From Pseudofrankia saprophytica (GTDB taxonomy: Bacteria > Actinomycetota > Actinomycetes > Frankiales > Frankiaceae), in the NCBI RefSeq assembly GCF_000235425.2, contig NZ_KI912266.1, positions 3,725,671 through 3,789,670 on the forward strand: a DNA stretch of 64,000 bases, read 5' to 3'. Of the stretch, positions 7,890 to 16,528 are shown in pieces (position 1 is the first letter of the stretch; every line of letters starts with the position of its first letter). The notes below the pieces were generated by a model. That model was not told the origin of the DNA and did no database searches. It saw nothing but the letters and a program-made list of their open reading frames with translations. The position numbers and the translations under genes were made by a program.

Positions 7890-8687
7890 GTGGGCAGACA
7901 AACAGAACAGGTGAAACGCGCATCGCAGGGATTCTGGCGGCTCCCGGAACGGGAGCTCGACCGGCTGGTCGAACTGGCGCGCAAGACGGACAGGGTGGAG
8001 CTCAAGCTGATCGTGCCGGAAACCGCGCACGAGGCGGTCCGTGAAAGTCTGCGCATCAGCTTTCGCAATGCCCGCCGGCAACGTGTCTACTATTTCGACA
8101 CCCCCGACCGGATGCTTTTCCGATGCGGCGTCATCACCAGGGTCCGCCGGATGCCGGACCGCCACGACGACGCGGTCGTGAAACTACGCCCCGTCGACCC
8201 CGCCGCCATCTCGCCTGCCCTGCGCCGGTCCAAGCGTTTCACCGTCGAGATAGACGGCATGCCCGGCAGCTACCTTTGCTCGGCGGCGCTGAAGAGCCAT
8301 CTCCTGCCAGGTCACGTCGAACAGGTGGCGCGGGGAAAGCTGCCGCTGCACCGGCTGCTCACGAAACCGCAGCTGCGCCTGCTCACCGCGCACCTCCCGA
8401 ACGGCGTCCGGCTCGGCGAACTCGTGGCGCACGGTCCCGTCGACGCCCGCCGCCGCACGCTCGTCGTTCCCGGTGACAGCCGTCGGCTGCTCGTCGAGCG
8501 CTGGACGTTCCCGGACGGCTCCCAGCTCCTGGAACTGTCGACGCGCTGCCGCCCGGAGGAGGTCCTGCATGCCGCGGCGCGGACCGCGACGGTCCTGCGC
8601 GATCACGGTATCGACCTGACCGGCCCGCAGCAGACCAAGACCGCCACGGCCTTGGCCTACTTCCATGCGCACCCGTCGATGACCTGA
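7890..8687 (+). CDS. CYTH-like domain protein
   Basis: The 265-residue protein contains a CYTH-like fold core: a first strand VELKLIVP (a variant of the ExExK metal/triphosphate motif), a YYFDTPD motif near residue 70, GVITRVRRM and VVKLRPV with the alternating basic and acidic residues that line the triphosphate tunnel. Known CYTH enzymes act on inorganic triphosphate, thiamine triphosphate or ATP; the substrate here cannot be told, and the weak ExExK could mean altered activity. GTG 7890 follows GAGGAG at 7879-7884. It ends just before the convergent VOC gene. Confidence 0.7.
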   Translation: MGRQTEQVKRASQGFWRLPERELDRLVELARKTDRVELKLIVPETAHEAVRESLRISFRNARRQRVYYFDTPDRMLFRCGVITRVRRMPDRHDDAVVKLRPVDPAAISPALRRSKRFTVEIDGMPGSYLCSAALKSHLLPGHVEQVARGKLPLHRLLTKPQLRLLTAHLPNGVRLGELVAHGPVDARRRTLVVPGDSRRLLVERWTFPDGSQLLELSTRCRPEEVLHAAARTATVLRDHGIDLTGPQQTKTATALAYFHAHPSMT

Positions 8688-8694
8688 GAAAGGT

Positions 8695-9111
8695 CTACGG
8701 GTGCGGGAGCGCCGGCCGGGAGAGCGCGTCCGGCTCGGGGGTGCGGCAGACGGCCTCCACGTTGTTGCCGTCCGGGTCGCGGACGAAGGCGCCGTAGTAC
8801 GACGGGTGGTACTGCGGCCAGAGCCGGGCGCTGTGCAGCACCTCCGCGCCGGCGGCGACCGCGGCGGCCTCGAAGGCGCGTACGGCGGCGCGGTCAGGGG
8901 CGGCGAAGGCGATGTGCACCTCCCGAGCGGTCCCGGCCGTCGTCACCGGCCCGATCCAGAAGGTTGACGCGTCGACGCCGAAGCCGACGACGAGGCCGGC
9001 GCCTCTGTCGAACTGCGCCTGCCGCCTGCCGCCGAGGGGAGCCAGAACGACGTCGTAGAAGTCGGCGCTCGTCGAGACGTCGGATACCTGAAGCGCGATG
9101 TGATCGAGCAT
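8695..9111 (-). CDS. VOC-family (glyoxalase/dioxygenase-like) protein
   Basis: The 138-residue protein is a single vicinal-oxygen-chelate module. It begins MLDHIALQVSD with the first metal-ligand histidine, has two beta-alpha-beta-beta-beta halves (VHIAFAAPD in the second) and ends DPDGNNVEAVCR, where the final glutamate is the usual third ligand. Such proteins are metal-dependent isomerases, dioxygenases or resistance proteins, and the substrate is open. ATG 9111 gives the canonical family start. The gene is convergent with the CYTH gene, with a seven-base gap. Confidence 0.88.
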   Translation of the reverse strand: MLDHIALQVSDVSTSADFYDVVLAPLGGRRQAQFDRGAGLVVGFGVDASTFWIGPVTTAGTAREVHIAFAAPDRAAVRAFEAAAVAAGAEVLHSARLWPQYHPSYYGAFVRDPDGNNVEAVCRTPEPDALSRPALPHP

Positions 9112-9553
9112 GCCATCCAGTCTTCCAGGCCGGTCCGGCGGTTTTCGTCTCGAGAGCCACGCGGCGGAGGTGTCCGGTTTCCCGCCGGGACGCCGGGCAT
9201 GCGCGTCGATTGATCGCGCATTAAGGGAATGTGACGGCGGGCACAGTTCGAATGGTGTGCCTGTCCGAAATGCCGGACCGGGTCGGCTGGCGAACCCGCT
9301 ACCTGCGTCGTTGTGTATCGGTTTGAAATCCACCGGTGGACCAACTGTGGCCAGCCTTCCGGAGTCCAATGGGCTGATCGTGGGCCAAGTGTGGCCTGGC
9401 GTATGCAAAGGCGTCTGCACGGGCGTACTGTCCGTAGACAGATCGCTACAACGAAGTGGCGATCAGGCCCGCCGAAGCTATCGGCGCGCACGACGGGTCC
9501 GGGTGAAGGCGGGGGGACGCAGTCCCCCGCCTTCCCTGTCTTGGGAGGTATGA
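9112..9553. other. 442-bp region with tandem RNA hairpins
   Basis: No gene is supported. In the + direction there is a 5-bp hairpin (CTGTC/GACAG, 9428-9441), a 9-bp hairpin with one mismatch (9441-9464) and a perfect 11-bp hairpin (9505-9534), followed at once by a Shine-Dalgarno sequence and a small open frame at 9554. This resembles a structured leader. Confidence 0.4.
9505..9534 (+). terminator. Strong hairpin before a small membrane ORF
   Basis: Arms 9505-9515 and 9524-9534 pair perfectly (11 bp, mostly G-C). It lies eight bases upstream of GGGAGG, so it could act as a terminator or attenuator for the small gene at 9554. Confidence 0.5.
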
Positions 9554-9796
9554 ATGCTGGCTGCCGTCATCCTCGCTCTGGCCGCGCTGGCACTCGCGGC
9601 CGTGGCGGCCGCCGGCTCGGCGACCACCGCGCACAGACTCCGGCGGTCCGCCGACCTTGCTCGAGTACTGGCCGTCATTCCCCGGCGCTGTCCTGACTGC
9701 GGCCGCGGCTGGGATGACAGCCGAGCGCTACGAGGTCCATGCGCCTCGACGCACCGAGCCGTGGCGTCCCTACTGCTACCCCCCAATATCTCCTGA
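9554..9796 (+). CDS. Small hypothetical membrane protein with CxxC motif
   Basis: The 80-residue frame has one Ala/Leu-rich membrane helix at residues 1-25, a basic segment and a CPDCGRGW motif that could bind metal or form a disulfide. A good Shine-Dalgarno sequence (GGGAGG at 9543-9548) sits five bases before the ATG. I know no named family. The RBS, the membrane helix and the CxxC support a real gene, but the surroundings are non-coding and the last 15 residues look unspecific. Confidence 0.45.
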   Translation: MLAAVILALAALALAAVAAAGSATTAHRLRRSADLARVLAVIPRRCPDCGRGWDDSRALRGPCASTHRAVASLLLPPNIS

Positions 9797-10179
9797 CAGC
9801 GGTTCCAGGGCCGTCTGATGCCGCGGCCGCGGGAACGGATTTCCGACGGAGGAAGGTCGTTACTCCTTCTCCGTGGCCGACGGCCAGAATCGGCGATCCC
9901 GTCACGTGGCCCAACGATAAACCCGTGGTTCCGTGACCGGCGGATGTGACCGGCGGATGTGACCAGCAGACCGAGCTGCCGCCTCCGCAACGCCGGATAT
10001 CTCGGCCAGTGGCCAGTTACTCAGATCCCGCAGCCGTGCGCCTGGCCGGGTGTTTCCCCTCTGGGCGGCCGATGAGCTGCCTGTCTCAGCGCCAGACCGT
10101 CGTCGCGGAGCGCCCTGCCCGCGCCCCGGTTCAGCCGTCTCCCGGACGCTTCTGCCCGCAACCGAGAGGACCGCCGACA
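9797..10179. other. 383-bp region upstream of the HTH regulator with 13-bp repeats
   Basis: No gene is seen. Three head-to-tail 13-bp units, GTGACCGGCGGAT twice and a diverged third (GTGACCAGCAGAC), occupy 9933-9971, about 210 bp before the regulator start at 10180. They could be binding sites or replication-slippage products. Confidence 0.5.
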
Positions 10180-11532
10180 ATGACCGTGAACGCCCAGGTA
10201 TGCACCCATCCGCTGACGTTCGTCCGCACCCAGCGGGGCTGGACCTATCAGAAGCTCGCCCGGGTCGTCGCCAAGAGAGCCCGCGATCTCGGCGAGGGGA
10301 ACATGGCTGCCGAGCGGCAGAAGGTGTGGCGCTGGGAGCACCGCGGCGTCGTCCCGGACCGGGTGTCCCAGCTGGCGCTGGCGACGGAGCTGGGAGTGCC
10401 CACCGAGCGGTTGGAGTCCCATCCCTGGCCGTCCTGGCTGCCTACCGGCGACAACGTCCGGCTCGACTACCCCTGGACCCAGGTTGGCAGCCTGACCGCG
10501 CTGACCGACGTCGTCCAGGACGCGGTGACCGACCGCCGTGGCTTCCTGACCATCAGCGGCCCCGGCGTCGCCGCACTCGCGGACGAGTGGCTGGGGCTGG
10601 AGCCGGTGCACCTCGCTGGCGCGTTGGACGGCGGTCTCGTCGACGAGCAGATCGTGCACCGGATCGCGCACAGCATTCCCGGCCTGCGGGTGATGGACGA
10701 CCGGCTCGGCGGCGCAAGCGTGCGCCGGCTCGTCGACGCGGAGCTCGGGGTGGTGACGGAGCTGCTCGCCCGCGGCCGCTACACCGAGCGGATCGGCCGA
10801 GAGCTGCACGTCGTGGCCGCCGAGCTCGCCCGGTTCGCCGGCTGGGTCTCCTTCGACGCCGGGTTCCAGACAGGTGCGCAGCGCTACTGGGTGACCGCGC
10901 TGCACGCCGCGCACGCCGCCGGTGACCGCCTGCTCGGCGCGAACGTGCTGAAGAACATGTCGCTGCAGTGCGTCGACCTTTCCCAGCCCGTCGAGGCGAT
11001 CGGGCTGGCCGAGGCGGCCGTGCGCACCGCGGGCGCCACCACCGGCCGGGTCGGCGCGATGCTGCACATGCGCAAGGCCCGGGCGCACGCGGCGCTGGGC
11101 GACGAGGTCACCTGCATGCGTGAGCTCAGCCTCGCCGAATCCGCGTTCGACCAGGAGACGACGCCGGAGCCGGCCTGGGCGTGCTACTTCGACGAGGCCG
11201 AGTTCCAGGCTCAGGTCGGCTGCTGCTACATCGACCTCGGTCGTCTGCTGTCAGCCGACGGATGGCTCAGCCGGGCACAGGCGGCCCATCCGACCGAGAA
11301 GGTGCGGGACCGGGCGACGTACCTGCTGCGCCGTGCGGGCGTGCAGATCGACCTGGGTGACGTCGACGCCGGCTGCGCGCTGGCCGCTCAGGCCGTCCCA
11401 CTGCTGACGGTCACCCGGTCCCGGCGCAACGCCCGGCGCGCCGACGAGGTGCGCGCCCGGCTGCGCCAGCACGCGTCCCTCCCCGCCGCCCGCGATCTCG
11501 AGCGGCGACTCGCCGAGATCACCACCGGCTGA
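10180..11532 (+). CDS. HTH transcriptional regulator with TPR-like C-terminal domain
   Basis: The 450-residue protein starts with an XRE-like helix-turn-helix: LTFVRTQRGWTYQKLARVVA, the KVWRWEHRGVVPDRVSQLAL recognition part and a following helix (about residues 10-75). A variable middle segment is followed by about 230 helical residues with Ala-rich repeats (AHAAGDRLLGANVLKNMS, GAMLHMRKARAHAAL, DLGRLLSADGWLSRAQAAHP) that look like TPR units. This architecture is widespread in filamentous actinomycetes, where members control development or secondary metabolism. ATG 10180 follows GAGAGGA. No partner gene is adjacent except a membrane protein 175 bp downstream. Confidence 0.82.
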   Translation: MTVNAQVCTHPLTFVRTQRGWTYQKLARVVAKRARDLGEGNMAAERQKVWRWEHRGVVPDRVSQLALATELGVPTERLESHPWPSWLPTGDNVRLDYPWTQVGSLTALTDVVQDAVTDRRGFLTISGPGVAALADEWLGLEPVHLAGALDGGLVDEQIVHRIAHSIPGLRVMDDRLGGASVRRLVDAELGVVTELLARGRYTERIGRELHVVAAELARFAGWVSFDAGFQTGAQRYWVTALHAAHAAGDRLLGANVLKNMSLQCVDLSQPVEAIGLAEAAVRTAGATTGRVGAMLHMRKARAHAALGDEVTCMRELSLAESAFDQETTPEPAWACYFDEAEFQAQVGCCYIDLGRLLSADGWLSRAQAAHPTEKVRDRATYLLRRAGVQIDLGDVDAGCALAAQAVPLLTVTRSRRNARRADEVRARLRQHASLPAARDLERRLAEITTG

Positions 11533-11533
11533 G

Positions 11534-11591
11534 GCGGCAGCCGGGCCGCGGCGCGCGGAAAGGAACGGCGCGCGCACGCCTCGGCTGCCGC
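11534..11591 (+). terminator. Putative terminator after the HTH/TPR regulator
   Basis: Outer arms GCGGCAGCCG (11534-11543) and CGGCTGCCGC (11582-11591) pair perfectly. The interior is very GC-rich and can form a second stem. It begins directly at the stop codon. Confidence 0.5.
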
Positions 11592-11707
11592 GTGACCTGA
11601 CGCGGCGGCCGGCACCGTGGTGTTGAGATGATCGCGGTGACAGCTGGGCATCGACCGCCGGCACCGTCCGCGCAGGATGGGACGCGGCGGACCGGAGAGA
11701 GGCGAAC

Positions 11708-12400
11708 GTGAATCTCAGTCTCGGGGTTTTTGACGTCTTCGCCTACTCGACTCCCGGCTCGCTGTACCTCGCGTTGCTGCTGTATGTCCTGGACCGGGCG
11801 TCGTGGGTCGACCTCGGGCAGGTCGGCGACCTCAACTCCACGCTGCTGATCGCGGGTGGGATCATCGCCAGCTACCTGCTCGGCCAGCTCACTTATGCAC
11901 CGCGCCGGTTTCTGGGGCGGCGGATGCCGCGGTGGCTGGGCCGCGGGCGCAGCGCTCGGCGGGAGTTCCTCGACCGCTTTCCCGCTGCCCAGTCCATGGC
12001 GTTCGTCCAGGTCGACCCGGCGCTCGTCTTCGCCGCCATCGAGGTCAAGGCGCCGGACTCGGCGGTTGAGATAAGCCGGTTGCGGGCCAGCGGAATAGCG
12101 CTGCGTAACGCCGGGCTTGCGTTCCTTCTGTCGGCGGGCGTCGCCGCCGTCGAATTGATCGTCGGTAGTGAGCGAGGTCTTGCCGCGTTCTGCGTGGGGG
12201 CCTTCCTCGTGAGTTTCGTCGGTGCGACGCGAGTAGGGCACGAGCTGTCCCGGTGGGCAGCCCTCAAGACCCTCGAGGTGGCGTTCTGGCTGCCCGACGT
12301 CGAAGCCACCCTGGCCACGACGTCGCCGGTCCCACCGCCGCGGCCGTCGCCCGCACCGCCCGCACCGCCGGGCCTGCCGGGGCCGCCGGGCCCGCCATAG
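11708..12400 (+). CDS. Membrane protein with proline-rich C-terminal tail
   Basis: The 230-residue protein has hydrophobic segments near residues 15-30, 43-58, 138-156 and 158-175, so it is probably a four-helix membrane protein. A basic loop (RRFLGRRMPRWLGRGRSARR) lies between the second and third. It ends in a low-complexity Pro/Gly tail (PAPPAPPGLPGPPGPP) predicted to be disordered. GTG 11708 is preceded by GGAGAGAGG. The family is not recognised. The Pro/Gly tail lies opposite the putative end of the HTH gene on the other strand. Confidence 0.65.
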   Translation: MNLSLGVFDVFAYSTPGSLYLALLLYVLDRASWVDLGQVGDLNSTLLIAGGIIASYLLGQLTYAPRRFLGRRMPRWLGRGRSARREFLDRFPAAQSMAFVQVDPALVFAAIEVKAPDSAVEISRLRASGIALRNAGLAFLLSAGVAAVELIVGSERGLAAFCVGAFLVSFVGATRVGHELSRWAALKTLEVAFWLPDVEATLATTSPVPPPRPSPAPPAPPGLPGPPGPP

Positions 12401-12922
12401 TCCATCGAGTCCGGCGCGGAGGCTCGCGGCTCTTCGGGGTAGGGCGAGCGAGGCCCGGCCGGGCTGGCCCAGGCCGGCGTGCCGCCGAACGTGTACTGCG
12501 CCCGAAGGCCGGCCGTCCGGGCGCCGGCGACCAGGCGGACAGGAACTCGTACGGCAGCCGCCGCCACCGCACCGGCCGCCGGCTCCGGTGCCGCGAGCCT
12601 CAGTGCGGCGGGCTCTGGTGTCGCGGGTCGAGGCGCCTGCTCGTCCTCGTCCCTCGGCCGCCGGCTCGGGCTTGGGCGGCCGCTCGTCGGCACGCGCCTC
12701 GGCCCATACCCGGTAGAGCGCGTCGAGCTCGCTCCGGCTCGCGCCGCAGGCTACGGCGATCTTCTCCACGACGCCGTAGCTCGGCGGGACCGCGCTGCCG
12801 AGGCAGTAGCGGTTCAGGCTGGACCGGCTGATCCCGGTGCGCCGCTCCAGGGAGGTGTACGTGCGACCGCTGCGTTCCCGGAGGTGCTGCAGCAGTTCCG
12901 CGAGAGCGCCGGACGGTGCCAC
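12401..12922 (-). CDS. XRE-family HTH protein, 3' part uncertain (possible frameshift)
   Basis: The N-terminal 75 residues form a good XRE/HTH domain (LAELLQHLRERSGRTYTSLE, RRTGISRSSLNRYCLGSAVP, then IAVACGASRSELDALYRVW). GTG 12922 follows GAGGAG. Beyond about residue 85 the frame becomes Arg/Gly/Cys-rich and stays open far past any sensible end, antisense to the membrane-protein gene. Another frame on the same strand, from about 12690 to 12400, has stronger third-position GC in part of its length and a more protein-like sequence (AQYTFGGTPAWASPAGPRSP). Either a frameshift or a disordered tail explains this. The end given here is a guess. Confidence 0.5.
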
Positions 12923-13019
12923 TCGTCAGGGTCTCCTCTGATCGACGGGAAGGCCCACCGACGGATGATGACAGGAGCCGGACCCCGGCCGCTTCCATCG
13001 GAAGAGGCCTGGAACGGAG

Positions 13020-14423
13020 CTACGCCGTGGGCTCCCAGGCGAGCCAGGCCTCGTCGCCGTCGTTCGCGAGGAGCAGGGCACGAGCCGAGGGCTCGGCCGA
13101 CGGCTTGCGCGCCACCCGCTCGGTGACCAGGGCGCGGGCGAGGCCGGCCTGCCCGGACCTTGTCGCCGCGGCCATCAGAGTCAGGTCGATGATGTCGCGC
13201 TGCGCGTGGCTCCCACCGACCACATGGGCCTCGGGGCGGATGTCGATCAGGAGGTCCACGGTGGCCGCCGGCTCGCCGGCGGTGAACGCCGAGAAGGCGG
13301 TGAGCAGCGTACGTCCGGCCCGTTCGGCCGCCAGTCTGTTCGTGGGGGCGGTCGGGTTCTGGTTGGCGGCGACGACCTGCGCCGCGCGGGCGTGATCGCC
13401 GGCGAGCCCGAAGGTCATGACCGCGTGCCAGTCGTTGAAGAGGTAGGTCGATGCACCCACCAGGTCGGAGATGTCCGCCGCGAGCGCGGCCGCGCGGCCG
13501 GCGACGTCCTTCCCGTACAGCGCCAGCCGCCACAGCAGCGCCGCCGCGTCGACGATGTCCAGCCATTCGGTGGACCTGACCGCGCGGATCCGCTCGTCGT
13601 ACAGCGCGAGCGCGTCGTCGGCCCGGCCCAGCTCCAGCAGGTACAGCCCGAGATGCCACCAGTTGTGCACCGCGAAGTAGCTGTTCCGCCAGTCGGGAGC
13701 TGAGGAGGTCAGGAACGACACGCCCGGGTCGAGACTCCCTTCCATCTCGAACACGTGAGCCAGCGCGTGCACGGCCCAGACGTCCTTCGGGTCACGGGCA
13801 AGGGCGCGGCGGGCCGCGTCCCGCGCTCCTGCGTAGTCCGCGTTCTCCTCGAGGCCGAACGCGTACATGCCCTGGACGAACCCCCAGGCCGGGTCGCTGT
13901 CCGGCCAGGCGGGAAGCACCCGCGCGACGACGTCGCGCAGCTCCTGGCGGTTGCCGAGAAAGAAGCAGAGATCCTGCGCGACCTTCAGGGCCAGCAGGTC
14001 ACGGGGGTTGGCCACCAGGGCGCCCCGCAGCGCGCGGGTGGCCGCCTGCCAGTCGCCGTCAGCCCAGGCCCGAGCGGCGGCCAGGTGGTGGGTCTCGCGC
14101 GGGGCGACTGACGCGGTCGGGGCGACCGGCCCGGTCCGCCTGATCGGGGCCTCGCCGGGGCCGGCCGCGTCGGCCTCCAGCGGCTTGAGGAGAGCGCTGG
14201 CCTCGGCGACACCGTCCGCGGTCGTGGCATAGAGCGACAGGTAGGCGCGAAAGATCCGAGCGAGCGCCAGGTCGCCGTCCGCGGCGATCGCGGCCTCGGC
14301 GCCCCCGACCGGGTCCCCGGCGAGCGAGACGAGGTCCTCGATCGCCTGGTCCAGCAACGTGATGGCGGCCAGGTCGGTGGCCTGCACCGGGACTCCCCAG
14401 CGGTCCGTGAAGGTCTCGCTCAT
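13020..14423 (-). CDS. TTC38-like tetratricopeptide-repeat protein
   Basis: The 467-residue protein is almost all helical. It has TPR-like units (AARAWADGDWQAATRALRGA, ARDAARRALARDPKDVWAVH, GLYLLELGRADDALALYDER) and the segments ALAHVFEMEG, NSYFAVHNWWHLGLYLLELG and YLFNDWHAVM that resemble the tetratricopeptide-repeat protein 38 group. The biochemical role of this group in bacteria is unknown. There is no signal peptide or membrane helix. The ATG at 14423 has no good Shine-Dalgarno sequence and may be read from a near-leaderless transcript. The HTH gene at 12922 lies 97 bases downstream on the same strand. Confidence 0.8.
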   Translation of the reverse strand: MSETFTDRWGVPVQATDLAAITLLDQAIEDLVSLAGDPVGGAEAAIAADGDLALARIFRAYLSLYATTADGVAEASALLKPLEADAAGPGEAPIRRTGPVAPTASVAPRETHHLAAARAWADGDWQAATRALRGALVANPRDLLALKVAQDLCFFLGNRQELRDVVARVLPAWPDSDPAWGFVQGMYAFGLEENADYAGARDAARRALARDPKDVWAVHALAHVFEMEGSLDPGVSFLTSSAPDWRNSYFAVHNWWHLGLYLLELGRADDALALYDERIRAVRSTEWLDIVDAAALLWRLALYGKDVAGRAAALAADISDLVGASTYLFNDWHAVMTFGLAGDHARAAQVVAANQNPTAPTNRLAAERAGRTLLTAFSAFTAGEPAATVDLLIDIRPEAHVVGGSHAQRDIIDLTLMAAATRSGQAGLARALVTERVARKPSAEPSARALLLANDGDEAWLAWEPTA

Positions 14424-14822
14424 GGGGCAATTATCAATCGCTCCGGGGGAGCGGGCATGACCAAGCCCCGAACGTCAGGCGGCACTGCCGCGATCGAGGA
14501 GCGTGGCCTGTTTGAGTGGGTCTCGGGGAGGACGCGGCGCCCGACGACGGCAGAGGCCAGCTCGTCGAAGGTGACCGCCGCGGTCGGCACCTCCCGTTCG
14601 CCCGCCGTGCCGCGCCGCCGAGGCTCCGCGTAGGACGTGCACATAGCTGAAACGCTGTTCTGTGCCTTCGGGCCACGGGATCTGTCAAGAAATGCCAGCT
14701 CTGTTGACTGACCGAACCCACGGCCTCGGTGGAAAAGAACCTAGATCTAGGGTGTGGCGTGCGACATGTCCAGAGTATGGGCCTCGCGGGGCCGGAGGGC
14801 ATCAACCGACGGAGGTACCGAA
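14424..14822. other. 399-bp divergent promoter region with CTAG palindrome
   Basis: No convincing gene is seen. A perfect 12-bp palindrome CCTAGATCTAGG at 14740-14751, containing two CTAG tetramers that are rare in high-GC actinobacteria, lies about 70 bp before the lipoprotein start and is a candidate operator. Confidence 0.4.
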
Positions 14823-16217
14823 ATGCTCGGTGAGGCGGATGCGCGGACGGCCGACGCGGCCTTACCCGGCTCGCGGCGGCGACCGGGCCGCGGCGCGGCG
14901 CGCTCCCGCTCGCGAGACACCACCCGCGGCCCGCGGGTACGACGCGGATTCGAGCTGTCACGGCCGACCGGGTTGGTCGTCGCGCTGGTCGCGGTCCTCG
15001 CCGCGGCCTGTTCGGCGGCGCCGACCGATCACACGAGCAGCGGTCCCGTCGGCGGCACCGGCTGCGACACCCCCGGATACAGCGCGGGCGAGATCCGCCT
15101 GGGCTTCGTCTACCCGGACACCGGCGCGGGCGCCACCGCGTTCACCGCCGCCCGGAGCGGATTCATCGCGAGGATCGAGCAGGCGAACGCGGCCGGCGGG
15201 ATCCACGGCCGCAAACTGGTCTACACCTGGCGCGACGACGGCAGCGTGGCCACCCAGAACCTCGAGACCGTCCGCGAGCTGGTCGAGAACGACGACGTCT
15301 TCGGCCTCGTCGAGGCATCCATCACCGCCTCCGGCGGAGCCGACTACCTGCGGGAGCGAGGCATCCCGGTGACAGGCGTCCCGGCCGAACAGTTCTGGGC
15401 CGACCCGCGATACCGCAACATGTTCGCGTACGCGTACCAGTTCACCGACGGGCCGTCGGTCTCGACGTACGGCGAATACGTCAAGGCGCAGGGCGGCACC
15501 CGGGCAGCCGTGGTCCAGAACGATGTCAGCCCGGTCGACCGGGACGTCACGGGGAGGATCACCAGCAGCCTCGCGTCCGTGGGCATCCCGACCGCGCCCG
15601 GCCGTTTCCTCTACAACCCGAACATCACCAACCCAGTCCAGCTGGGCCAGCAGCTGAGCCAGGCCCACGTCGACGTGGTGATCACCACCTCCAACGGCCC
15701 CGACCTGGCCGCACTCGTGCGGGGCATGAAGACGGCCGGCGCTCCGGTGAAGGTCATCTTCGCGGCCAACGGATATGACGAGAGCCTGCTCAACAAGTAC
15801 GGCAGCGCGCTGAGCGGCCTGAACGTCGCCACCAGCTACGTCCCGTTCGAGATCGGCAGTCCCGCGCACCAGGCCTACCTGGGCGCGATGCGGCAGTACT
15901 CACCCGAACTTCAGCCACCCGACCAGCAACTCGCCCTGGTCGCGTACATCGACACCGACCTGTTCCTCTACGGACTGGACAAGGCCGGTGACTGCCCGAC
16001 GCGCGCCTCCTACATCGATGCCCTGCGGGCCAGCACATACGACGCGGGCGGCCTGCTGCCGGGACCGGTCGACATGACCAAGGACTTCGGCCAGGTCAAC
16101 CTCTGCTACACGTTCATGAAGGTCAACGCCGCCGGCACCCGGTACGACGTCGTCCCAAACCCGGCCGCCACTCCCGACAGCCGCAACCGCTGGTGCGGCC
16201 ACCGGCTTGGCCAGTAG
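14823..16217 (+). CDS. Substrate-binding lipoprotein of branched-chain amino acid ABC type
   Basis: The 464-residue protein has a long basic N-terminus, a hydrophobic helix and a lipobox-like LAAAC before the mature sequence, which starts with SAAPTDHTSSG and CDTPGYSAGEIRLGFVYPDT. The mature part is a type I periplasmic-binding fold of the Leu/Ile/Val-binding family (IEQANAAGGIHGRKLVYTWR, FGLVEASITASGGADYL). ATG 14823 is preceded by GGAGG at 14811-14815. No permease or ATPase for import is nearby, so it is an orphan binding protein that may be a sensor or share a distant transporter. A clear paralogue is cut by the right edge of the window. Confidence 0.82.
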   Translation: MLGEADARTADAALPGSRRRPGRGAARSRSRDTTRGPRVRRGFELSRPTGLVVALVAVLAAACSAAPTDHTSSGPVGGTGCDTPGYSAGEIRLGFVYPDTGAGATAFTAARSGFIARIEQANAAGGIHGRKLVYTWRDDGSVATQNLETVRELVENDDVFGLVEASITASGGADYLRERGIPVTGVPAEQFWADPRYRNMFAYAYQFTDGPSVSTYGEYVKAQGGTRAAVVQNDVSPVDRDVTGRITSSLASVGIPTAPGRFLYNPNITNPVQLGQQLSQAHVDVVITTSNGPDLAALVRGMKTAGAPVKVIFAANGYDESLLNKYGSALSGLNVATSYVPFEIGSPAHQAYLGAMRQYSPELQPPDQQLALVAYIDTDLFLYGLDKAGDCPTRASYIDALRASTYDAGGLLPGPVDMTKDFGQVNLCYTFMKVNAAGTRYDVVPNPAATPDSRNRWCGHRLGQ

Positions 16218-16528
16218 CCCAGGGGCCAGCTGGGTGCCGGAACCGGGAGTGCCTGGCAGGCAGAATGGTATACGTTATCCAACCGAGTCTCGGTGAGGTC
16301 TGATCGGGTGGGAGCCGGGGCCCGTGAGGCTGATGTCGCCGCTCGGCCCAGGTGGCCTGCTCGCACCGCTCGCCGCCGGGCTCGGGGTCGTCCGAACCGG
16401 CGGGAACGGCGGGAACGGGAAGAGGAATGGGGGCGGGTCGGCGTGAGGGTGGCGACTGAGACCGCGCCAGGCGGCCGTCGCGGTGTGCCGGGCGAGGCCG
16501 ATGGCGGCGTGATCGGCGGCGTGACCGG
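16218..16528. other. 311-bp region upstream of the monooxygenase
   Basis: No gene is supported; the only open frame is Arg/Gly-rich low complexity. The left part (16268-16294) holds AT-richer sequence and the palindrome listed separately. Confidence 0.4.
16282..16294. promoter_or_regulatory. Candidate operator upstream of the monooxygenase
   Basis: A perfect palindrome ACCGAG-T-CTCGGT lies next to the near-palindrome GGTATACGTTATCC (16267-16280). Such paired boxes are typical of TetR- or GntR-type sites; no regulator gene is adjacent. Confidence 0.4.

Noticed and set aside
14420-14644. 74-codon minus-strand frame upstream of the TTC38-like gene
   Set aside because: Part of it looks protein-like, but there is no clear ribosome binding site or family, and it lies in a divergent promoter region; left as non-coding.
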